This document shows positions 53,481 through 61,800 of a stretch of 64,000 nt of DNA, one piece after another. A program made the translations under genes and the position numbers. The stretch's first letter is position 1, and the number at the start of each line of letters is the position of its first letter. Below the pieces are notes generated by a model. That model made no database searches and was not told the origin of the DNA. It worked only from the letters and a program-made list of their open reading frames with translations. Origin of the DNA: Rhodopirellula bahusiensis (lineage in GTDB: Bacteria; Planctomycetota; Planctomycetia; Pirellulales; Pirellulaceae). The stretch spans positions 1 through 64,000 of the forward strand of contig NZ_NIZW01000010.1 in NCBI RefSeq assembly GCF_002727185.1. Reading direction: 5' to 3'.

Positions 53481-54235
53481 GCGTGGTCCTCGGTCAACGT
53501 CGGGTCAGTGGATTGCATCAAGTCAACGAACATCTCAACGAGGTGCTCTCGTCCGGTTTCTCCGCGAAGATCGTTCAGCGTCCCGCGATATCGGATGCGA
53601 CCGCGATGGAGCAGACCGAATTGGTCGCACAGTCGTTCGGCTTCGTCCAAGCGATGAGTGCAAACCACCACGGCTTTTCCCGCAGATCGCAAATGTTCGA
53701 TGTACTCGAAGATCGTCTGAACGCCGACGACATCCAGTCCGCGAGTAGGTTCGTCGAGCAACATCACGGGAGGATCGTGGATCAACCCACGAACCAAGGT
53801 CACGCGTTGACGTTGGCCCGTGCTGAGAGAACCGGCGCGACGATCGAGTAGGGACTCGATCTGCATCACGCTGGCGAGTTCCTGCAATCGCTCCGCTGCC
53901 TTTCCCGGATCAACTCCGTATAGATCTGCGAAGTACAAAAGCATCTCGCGAACGGAGAGCCACGGGTAGACACCGTCACTGGCCGAGACAAATCCCAGTT
54001 TCGCTTTGGCGGCGAAAGGATCCTCTGACGTCCGGATACCGGCCACTTCCGAATAGCCTTCGTCCGGTTCCAGGAGCCCAAGCACCATTCTTAGGGTGGT
54101 CGTTTTCCCGGCTCCGTTGGGGCCGAGCAGTCCAAAGACTTCACCGGGTGACACTCGCATCGACAGCCCGTCGACGGCGTGAACCGTTCCGCTTTCGATC
54201 GAGAATCGTTTGGTGAGCGAATCGATCAGAAGCAT
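53477..54235 (-). CDS. ABC transporter ATP-binding protein (NatA type)
   Basis: A 252-residue ATPase for the downstream permease-protease fusion. Walker A is GPNGAGKT (38-45), the signature LSTGQRQR and Walker [12 protein letters not shown] follow, with switch His in CTHRLDEAE. The start is ATG at 54235, where [10 protein letters not shown] begins; an upstream in-frame codon (54331) adds 32 unconserved residues. Its stop overlaps the permease start by ATGA. The pair is transcribed together, and the histidine phosphatase gene on the same strand lies upstream. Confidence 0.94.
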   Translation of the reverse strand: MLLIDSLTKRFSIESGTVHAVDGLSMRVSPGEVFGLLGPNGAGKTTTLRMVLGLLEPDEGYSEVAGIRTSEDPFAAKAKLGFVSASDGVYPWLSVREMLLYFADLYGVDPGKAAERLQELASVMQIESLLDRRAGSLSTGQRQRVTLVRGLIHDPPVMLLDEPTRGLDVVGVQTIFEYIEHLRSAGKAVVVCTHRLDEAERLCDQFGLLHRGRIRYRGTLNDLRGETGREHLVEMFVDLMQSTDPTLTEDHA

Positions 54236-54349
54236 GTTGACGACAGAGTGATTCGAAGAGAGAAGCAACGACGTACCGCTGCCAGTGCACTGGACTGCTA
54301 CGTTGCTGGGACCTCTTCGGGTCTGCTTCAAACTCGGAAAAGCAAAGGT

Positions 54350-55108
54350 TTAAGAAAGCATCGCTTGATGACCCGTGACGAGTCTCGGAGGCAGATGCGT
54401 GACACTGTTGAGGGACGTCAACTTCCAGCCCATCGTTGACCATTGTAGGGACGTGACTGACGTATTTGGGATCGGGCCGATCGAGTCCATCGCCACTCGC
54501 CCGAACAACATATGAAAAAGCATTTCTCGCAGGAAATCAGCGTGAGCGACCAGGACGACAACAGGACCATCGCGGGTGCCGAGCATCTCATCACCGGGCT
54601 GTTGGGTGAACGTTCTTTCAAACCGTTCGACCACACCTCGAGAACGCTCGCTCATTTCTTCGGGTGACTCGCGATCTCTGCCGCTCCACCACCCGGACTC
54701 CTCGATTTCAGAATCCAGTTTCACCGGAGGCGGTTCGTGATCGGGGAACTGAGCGGCGATGTCTCGAAAGAAAGTGTGGATCGCGGTTTTGCCCAGCCCA
54801 TCAGCACCAGTGAAGTTCTTTTCATGGTGGCCGTGGTAACAGCCACCATTCTCAAAAACGTCATGCCACACCGAGATCGGGTAACGTCGAGGTGCGGTGT
54901 GTGCGTGTTGAAGAATCGATCGAGTGGTTTCGAGCGTGCGAAGGAACGGGCTGGTGATCAATTGATCAATCGCCAGACCAGAAATCCACTTGCCCAGGCA
55001 GTCAGCTTGCAGTCGACCCCGCGCCGTGATGCTCGGATCGCAGACCCGGTTGTGAACCGGTTTTGCGTTGTTCTCGCTTTCCGCGTGGCGAATCAGAAGC
55101 AACTGCAT
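54350..55108 (-). CDS. histidine phosphatase family protein
   Basis: A soluble phosphatase of 252 residues. The RHG motif with phosphate-accepting His is LLIRHAESENN (about 4-14), and later active-site segments are TSPFLRTLETT (about 53-63) and VVLVAHADFLREML. A large insert (about 75-160) with NGGCYHGHHEKNF distinguishes it from small cofactor-dependent mutases. The substrate is unknown. Its 5' end is 9 bases from the typA stop, so it may be in the typA operon, and it lies 114 bases ahead of the ABC ATPase. Confidence 0.88.
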   Translation of the reverse strand: MQLLLIRHAESENNAKPVHNRVCDPSITARGRLQADCLGKWISGLAIDQLITSPFLRTLETTRSILQHAHTAPRRYPISVWHDVFENGGCYHGHHEKNFTGADGLGKTAIHTFFRDIAAQFPDHEPPPVKLDSEIEESGWWSGRDRESPEEMSERSRGVVERFERTFTQQPGDEMLGTRDGPVVVLVAHADFLREMLFHMLFGRVAMDSIGPIPNTSVTSLQWSTMGWKLTSLNSVTHLPPRLVTGHQAMLS

Positions 55109-55117
55109 CGATCGGGA

Positions 55118-57040
55118 TCAACCGTTGCGTCCTTGGCGACGACGATCGGATTCCTTCAGAAGAATCTTACGCAGGCGAATTGATTCGGGAGTCACCTCGA
55201 CCAATTCGTCGTCCTCGATGTATTCGAGGGCGGCTTCGAGAGACATATCGCGTGGTGGCTTCAGGATGACGTTTTCGTCACTGCCGCTGGCACGCATGTT
55301 CGTAAGCTTCTTCTCACGGCAGGGGTTCACAGTCATGTCATTTTCGCGAGCATTTTCGCCGACGATCATGCCTTCGTAAACTTCTGTGCTCGGTGGAACG
55401 AACAGCTCGGCTCGATCTTGCAAGGCGAACAAAGCGAATGGCATCGTCTTGCCGCCGACCATCGAGATCAACACGCCATTGGCACGTCGAGGCACATCAC
55501 CTTCTACGACGCGATAGCTTTCAAATCGGTGGTGAATGATGGCGGTTCCGCGAGTGGCGTTGAGCAAGCGGGTTCGCAATCCGATCAGGCCACGCGAGGG
55601 AACGATGAAACGAAGCAGGCTGTAGTCGCCACGCTGTTTCATTTCTTCCAGTTGTCCGCGTCGCAGACCGACTAGTTCCATGACCGGCCCCATCACTTCG
55701 GTTGGGACTTCCACGCGTAGAGTTTCGAAAGGCTCGTGTTTTTTGCCATCAATTTCTTTGAAGACCACGCGAGGTTTTCCGACACTCAGTTCGTAACCTT
55801 CGCGACGCATCGTTTCAATCAAAACAGCGAGGTGAAGCACACCACGTCCGGCGACCGCATACGCTTCGGTGCCTTCGATCATCGAAACACGAAGTGCGAC
55901 GTTTCGTTCGAGTTCCTTTTCCAAGCGAGCTTTGATCTGACGCGTCGTCACGTACTTGCCTTCACGGCCTGCAAGAGGCGATGAGTTGACGCTGAAGACC
56001 ATTTCCAATGTCGGTTCATCGACTTTCAGTCTTGGTAGAGCTTTGCCGGTTTCCGGCGCGGTGATCGTGTCACCAATTTCGACGTCATCAAGACCTTCGA
56101 GTGCAATGAGGTCGCCTGCTCCAGCGGATTCGGCGGGGACTCGGCCTAGCTTATCGAAGACGTAAAGACCCGATGCTTTGATCTTTCGAACGATTGGATT
56201 TCCTGAGGAATCAATCGTGTGGACGTCCACCGCTTGGCCAGTCTGGATCGTTCCCGCGTTGACGCGGCCGACGGCGATCCGGCCAACGTACTCGCTCCAA
56301 TCCAAGGTCGTGACCATCATCTGAAAGTCGGATTTGGTGTCGACGGTCGGCCCGGGCAAATGGTCAACCAACAAGTCCAACAGAGGACGCATGTCTTCGG
56401 TGGGTTTGGCTGGATCGTCAGTCGCGTAGCCTTCTTTGGCACTGGCAAAAACGTATGCGGCACTGTCGAGTTGTTCTTCTCCGCCCAGATCGGCAAGTAG
56501 CTCGAGTGCCTCGTCGAGAGCTTCGGGTGGACGACCATCAGGACGGTCGACCTTGTTCACCACAACGATCGGCTTTACACCGGCTTGCAGTGCTTTCTCC
56601 AGCACAAATCGAGTCTGCGGCATCGGGCCTTCCGCGGCATCGACCAGCACCAATGCACCATCGGCCATCCGGACAACACGTTCGACTTCGCCACCGAAAT
56701 CGGCGTGACCCGGGGTGTCGATCAAATTGATTTTCACGCCGCGGTAGTGGACCGCGATGTTCTTCGACAGAATGGTGATTCCGCGTTCTTTTTCGATGTC
56801 GTTCGAATCCAAGATCCGTTCGCCTTTGAGCTCGGCGTCGCGGTACTGGCCACTTTGCCGAAGCAAACAATCAACCAGCGTGGTTTTCCCGTGGTCGACG
56901 TGAGCAATAATGACGACGTTTCGGATCTCATCACGAACAGCGGTGTTGTTCGAGGTATCGATGCCGGTGTCTTGAGAAGGGGATGCGGTGGAAGACAAAG
57001 GACAGCTTTCAATGGATAAACGTATCAGGCGGAAGCCCAC
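55118..57040 (-). CDS. typA: ribosome-associated GTPase TypA/BipA
   Basis: A translational GTPase for growth under stress and ribosome assembly. G1 is AHVDHGKT (46-53), followed by GITI (switch I), DTPGHADF (G3) and NKVD (G4). EF-G-like domains II, III and V follow, and the BipA-specific C-terminal domain contains GRREG-like and RLLNATRGTAIIHHRFESY blocks. The length is about 640 residues, near normal (E. coli 607). The N-terminus is uncertain: GTG at 57040 gives about 35 residues before the conserved start, and TTG at 56998 is a shorter choice. It is in an operon-like array with the histidine phosphatase and divergent from the epimerase gene. Confidence 0.95.
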   Translation of the reverse strand: MGFRLIRLSIESCPLSSTASPSQDTGIDTSNNTAVRDEIRNVVIIAHVDHGKTTLVDCLLRQSGQYRDAELKGERILDSNDIEKERGITILSKNIAVHYRGVKINLIDTPGHADFGGEVERVVRMADGALVLVDAAEGPMPQTRFVLEKALQAGVKPIVVVNKVDRPDGRPPEALDEALELLADLGGEEQLDSAAYVFASAKEGYATDDPAKPTEDMRPLLDLLVDHLPGPTVDTKSDFQMMVTTLDWSEYVGRIAVGRVNAGTIQTGQAVDVHTIDSSGNPIVRKIKASGLYVFDKLGRVPAESAGAGDLIALEGLDDVEIGDTITAPETGKALPRLKVDEPTLEMVFSVNSSPLAGREGKYVTTRQIKARLEKELERNVALRVSMIEGTEAYAVAGRGVLHLAVLIETMRREGYELSVGKPRVVFKEIDGKKHEPFETLRVEVPTEVMGPVMELVGLRRGQLEEMKQRGDYSLLRFIVPSRGLIGLRTRLLNATRGTAIIHHRFESYRVVEGDVPRRANGVLISMVGGKTMPFALFALQDRAELFVPPSTEVYEGMIVGENARENDMTVNPCREKKLTNMRASGSDENVILKPPRDMSLEAALEYIEDDELVEVTPESIRLRKILLKESDRRRQGRNG

Positions 57041-57148
57041 GTTCTAACGATCCTTTCGAAAGTCAACTAGTCAAAAAGCGTTTTGCGTGCCCTGTGTTCA
57101 CGCTAACGGCTTCTAAGTGGGTTCATTTTTGCATTTCGAGGTTTTTGC

Positions 57149-58033
57149 ATGCTCGTCGCAGTCACCGGCGCGACCGGTTTTGTCGGTCAACACGTTGTTT
57201 CCAATCTGTTGCAGAACGGCCATTTCATTCGAGGATGGACTCGGCGCAACGATCCCCCTGAACTGGAGGGCGTGGTTTGGGTCCGTGGCGACCTGGATGA
57301 TCAGGACTCAATTGAGCGGTTGGTAACGGGCTGTGATGCCGTGGTTCACACTGCGTTAGCTCGCGAAGGCGACAGCTTCATGGATGTCCCCGAGCATCCT
57401 CTCGAATACATCCGGACCAATTTGATGGGTTCGATCGCGCTGCTGGAAATGGCGTGCACCCACTCCGTGGATCGTTTTGTTTTTGTCTCGTCGGGAGCGG
57501 TTCATCAGAACGTCGTCGACCGTATTCCGTTGGATGAACAGCATCCGCTACGTCCTGGCTCGCTGTACGGGGCCTGCAAAGCGTCGATGGAAACCATGAT
57601 CCACGCCTACGGCAGTTCCGGTCGAATCAACGCGGCGACGTTACGACCCGTCTCGATCTACGGAGTCGAGACCCCAGTTCAGAGCTCCAAATGGTACGAG
57701 CTGATTCAGTCGGTGGCTCATGGCGAATCCGTCCGAGCCGACGGCGGCGGAAAAGTTGTGCATGTTGCGGATGTTGCCGCCGCGATTTCGACTTTGCTCA
57801 TGACGAGAGACGCGATCGCGGGAGAGACCTACAACTGCTGCGATCGTTTTTTCTCGGAGCACGATGTCGCGAAGCGAGTCATGGCGATCACCAATGTCGA
57901 AGCGAAGCTAACCGGCGATGCCAAGTCACCTGGTCGTGACATGTCATCAGCCAAACTGGAATCGCTTGGTTTCCAGTTCGGCGGAGTTTCCAGACTGGAC
58001 GAGACTATTCGCCAACTCGTGCAGGAACAGTAG
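57149..58033 (+). CDS. NAD(P)-dependent epimerase/dehydratase (extended SDR)
   Basis: A 294-residue Rossmann-fold enzyme of the extended short-chain dehydrogenase class. The nucleotide motif is GATGFVG (7-13); the catalytic pair is Tyr140 and Lys144 in YGACK, preceded by the Ser-rich FVSSG (about 112-116). The next block, RPVSIYG, is typical of nucleotide-sugar epimerases. The substrate cannot be read. ATG at 57149 begins directly with the conserved MLVAVTGATG. The 3' end overlaps the convergent DUF6580-like gene by 29 bases. Confidence 0.9.
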   Translation: MLVAVTGATGFVGQHVVSNLLQNGHFIRGWTRRNDPPELEGVVWVRGDLDDQDSIERLVTGCDAVVHTALAREGDSFMDVPEHPLEYIRTNLMGSIALLEMACTHSVDRFVFVSSGAVHQNVVDRIPLDEQHPLRPGSLYGACKASMETMIHAYGSSGRINAATLRPVSIYGVETPVQSSKWYELIQSVAHGESVRADGGGKVVHVADVAAAISTLLMTRDAIAGETYNCCDRFFSEHDVAKRVMAITNVEAKLTGDAKSPGRDMSSAKLESLGFQFGGVSRLDETIRQLVQEQ

Positions 58034-58574
58034 CTAGTTGAAGTTTTCCTCGCACTGCTCCAACGCTGTTTGCTGCCAAAGCGTAGACGCCGAAGAACAA
58101 TCCGGTGTAAAGCAAATCGCCGGCCAGGGTGTACTGGAAGAATGGGATGGCAGCGGTGAAGCATGCCGTCAGTCCGGTCAAAGTTGACGGGTAGGCGACG
58201 AACCAAACGCCCAAGTTGGTGACCAGGAAAAACAGAACGCTACCAATCAGCGAACCAGCGACGATCTTGAACGCGTTGGCATTGGCACCCAACAACTTGC
58301 GACCGATGAAAACGTTCGCCAAGAGGCAACCGTAGACAACGGGCATCAGCGAGTGGAATCCGAGCACCGCATCGCTGACCAGCATCGCGATGATCACAGC
58401 CGCGGCCATGATTCGTGGCGAGACTGTCACTGCACCGGCGAACAAGCACATTGCTGCCAAAGGGGTGAAGTTGGGTGGGTGCGGAAGCAGGCGAGATGCG
58501 ACGGCGACGCCGATCATGGCCAAGACGATTGCAAGACGTTGCAGGTTGCTATTTGGATTCACAGGAACACTCAA
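58005..58574 (-). CDS. DUF6580-like integral membrane protein
   Basis: A 189-residue membrane protein with about five helices (for example LAIVLAMIGVAVASRLLPH, LAAMCLFAGAVTV and IVAGSLIGSVLFFLVTNLGVW). The block NFTPLAAMCLFAG and FFLVTNLGVW are what I associate with DUF6580, a group resembling S components of ECF vitamin transporters. Function is unproven. Its end overlaps the epimerase end by 29 bases. A cysteine-rich DUF1289 gene follows upstream on the same strand. Confidence 0.82.
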   Translation of the reverse strand: MSVPVNPNSNLQRLAIVLAMIGVAVASRLLPHPPNFTPLAAMCLFAGAVTVSPRIMAAAVIIAMLVSDAVLGFHSLMPVVYGCLLANVFIGRKLLGANANAFKIVAGSLIGSVLFFLVTNLGVWFVAYPSTLTGLTACFTAAIPFFQYTLAGDLLYTGLFFGVYALAANSVGAVRGKLQLATVPARVGE

Positions 58575-58639
58575 TCAGGAAATTCAAAGGTACGGAAATG
58601 GGTGGGGCGAACAGGCCGAGCCCGTCGGGTGACGCGGCT

Positions 58640-58858
58640 TCACGATTCGGGTTCGCTAGGCACTGTTTGAACTGGGGGAGCTTGGGCGGCCCGCCGCTGG
58701 CGTACCAACCCAAGAATGGAACGTTTTTCTGCGGGAGATGCAATCGACCATCGGCCGATCTCGCCCAAAGTTCGGAAACATCCGACGCACAATTGTTGTT
58801 GATTCACTTGGCAAACCCCGATGCAGGGTGATTGCGGCGTATCAATCGGCCGGGTCAT
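58640..58858 (-). CDS. DUF1289 domain protein
   Basis: A 72-residue protein. It shows the four-cysteine pattern SPCIGVCQVN followed by CVGCFRTLGEI and then W, which is the DUF1289 signature; a metal or iron-sulfur site is likely but not shown. Role unknown. It starts inside the giant surface-protein gene by an ATGA overlap (58855-58858), so translation may be coupled. Confidence 0.88.
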   Translation of the reverse strand: MTRPIDTPQSPCIGVCQVNQQQLCVGCFRTLGEIGRWSIASPAEKRSILGLVRQRRAAQAPPVQTVPSEPES

Positions 58859-61800
58859 GCTCGATCACCTAACAACGTGAGATTGTCGAGCAAGTCATCG
58901 ACCTCGAATGATGACGATTCACCATCCAACTCGCGACCGGTTTCACTCCACAATTGATCGATCCGATTCGCGGAAAGTTCGGCTTGCGAGGATCCGGCGA
59001 TCGAGTGGTGTGGGGCAAGTTCAGTCGGCTCGGTGAGATCGCCGATGGATGCGAAAGCTTCCTGTCGTCGGCTAGAGTCGCTCGTCTCGGTCGAACCAGC
59101 GTTTACTGGGGCTGTGAACTGTGTGTCGGTTGGTGATAGCGAAGTGATCCGTGGATCGCTGATTTGTTCTCCTGACGCTGTGTCGCCATTGAGGTAGTTG
59201 ATCACCTTCAATGCATCCAACGCTGACACGCGTCCATCACCGGAGACATCATAGAATCGGCCGATCAACTCATTGGGATCACTCGGAGTCGATAGCTCAT
59301 CGGGCTCGCCAGAATTAAGTCGGTTGATGACCGTCAACGCATCGAGAGCGGTTACCTCGCCATTCGCGTTGACATCCTCGCTGCGGATCGCGTTTTGCCA
59401 AGGAGTGCTGGTGACCACGTGAACTTCAATCGAGTCCGCCACCAAGCGTTGCCGAACCAATCCGTCCGCGACAATGGGAACGCCGAGTTGCCAACTGCCG
59501 GTGAGTTGCAGGTTCTGACTTCCGATGCTGCTGATTGTCGGAGCGTTGGATCCAAGCAATGCGTTCAGTCGAGCGGAATCCAACTGATAGGTCAGCGGCT
59601 GGTCGGCGGAGGACGCACCCAAAACAAACTCCTCAAAACCAACCACGCGATTTTGCAACCAAGTGGCCAAGTCGATGCGTTGCGATCCGCTTTCTTCCGC
59701 GATACTGTCCGATGGCTGAAGGATCAATCTGTCAAATCCTTCCCCGCCATCGATTGATGTGAACCAGGTCGTGTCGAGCACGACTTGATCGTCGCCGCCA
59801 CCCATGTCGATGGTCACCAAATTCGTTGCATCTACGATTGAACCTATCGCGAGCGTTTGCTGTTGGCCATCGAAGGTGACCTCAAACGCTTCGTCTAGTT
59901 CACGCGACTTCCAAACGGTGTTGTCACGGTTGTCTCGCAAGACGAGTTCGTTCTCTTCCACCGCGAGGGTTAGGTCAGACGGCTGATAGTCGATGAGTGT
60001 GAACGACTCTTGTTCGGCAGCGGCCGTTTGGTAACCGGGATCACTGAGTTCGCCTGCGACTTCGAGTGAAAGGCGAACTGTTTGGTTGGACTCAGACGCG
60101 AAATCCATGTTGGCTGACACAGAGATCGTTTGCGGTTCGCTCCAGTTGTCTGGCGTGAATGTCAAGGTTGTCGCGTTGAGAGAGAGCTGTTCGGAAGCGT
60201 TGACGGAATCAATCATCGCCTCGATCGAAATCGTCACGTCCGACTCGGGACGCTCGGTCAAGCGGACTTCATAGAGATCAGCCGTTTCGCCCTCGGTGAC
60301 TTCCGGAGAGTCTTGCAGTCGAACGACTTCGATTCCAGGAGTTTCGTCATCTTGGATGGATACTGCTACGTCGCTGGGGCTGTAGCCGTCCGCGGAGAAA
60401 GTCCAGATTGCATTGCCATCCGAGTTGACCGTTCGATCATTCAAGATCGACACTGGAACACGGATGGAATCTGCTCCTGCGGGAATTTCGATGGGAGTGT
60501 TCATCGAGAATCGGGGATCGTCCGACTCGAATGAGATCGGAAGAGGCGAAGTCAGATCGGCTTCATTGCGGTGGATCACGACCGATGTCGGCTCGACGGT
60601 CACCTGATCCAAAATGATGTTGTCCGCCGCAAAGTAGGCGGGCGTGTTCATTCCAAAGTCACCGACGTCCGATGATGACAGGTCGAATCGCAGCTGAGAT
60701 GCTCCGTCCAGCGAAGTCAGGTCGATCGTGGTCCATTCATCGACGATGTAGTCCAGCGAATTGTCTTCGAAGCGATAGTCCGCGAGGTAGAAGTCGATGG
60801 TGCCAAGGGTCTCGCCGGATGAGTCCAAACCGACAATGGTCAACAAGAAGTAATCCGGGTCGTCGCCGGATTCTCCACCGAATTGCTTTGCGAATGCATC
60901 GCCTTGCTGCATCGACAAGGCGGCGTAGGTGTTGTTCGTCACGGCAATGGATTCGAACCGTGCGTCGGCCATTGTTTCAGGCAGCGAAACGGTTGGGGCC
61001 GAAGCACCGCTGCCGGTACCAATCAAGAATGTGTCCGATGATTCACCACCACCGGGTCGAGCCGCACCCAGGTTGGAATACGCGGCGTACTGGTTCGAAT
61101 AGCCGGCCGTCATCACGTCGGTCACATTGGACGCTGCCCAGCCACTCCAGAAATCAAACTGTTCGTTGTAGGTGTTTGGGAACTCAAGTGGACCCGCCTC
61201 AATTTTGCCGGAGAGGTTCGACCCATTGTCGAATGATTCCGCATCAAGGTTCACGCCGGCGTCCTCGACGTCGACGATGATGCTTCGTGACTCATTCAAT
61301 AAGCCGTTCGAAGCATGAGCGACCGTCAAGGTTGGCGAGTCATCGTCCTTGATCGTCAATGAAATGGTTTGCGGATCAAATCCATTCGCTGACGCAGTGA
61401 TTTGAACGGCGTGTTCTCCTTCGGCCGTCAAATCGTTGATCAACTGGATCGGAACAGTCACGCTGTCCTGACCAGCGGGAATCATGATGGAAGCGGGCAC
61501 CAGGACGTCCGTTCGATCGGATGAGAGGCTCACCTCCAACGATTCGCTGTCATCGAGTGTTTGGCGATGGATGGTCAGTTCGGGCAGGCCTTCGCTAGGA
61601 GCAGCCAGCTGCACATCATCGATCGCGAAGTAGCCTGGCGTGTTCATCCCGAACTGGCCGACGTCGGTCGAGGCAAGTTCAAAATGCAGTTCCGTTGCCT
61701 CGCCGATGGAGGTCAGGTCGATCGTTGTCCACTCGTCAACGATGTAGTCGAGCGAATTGTCGTCGGCTCGGAAATCGGCGAGGTGAAAGTCCACTTCTCC

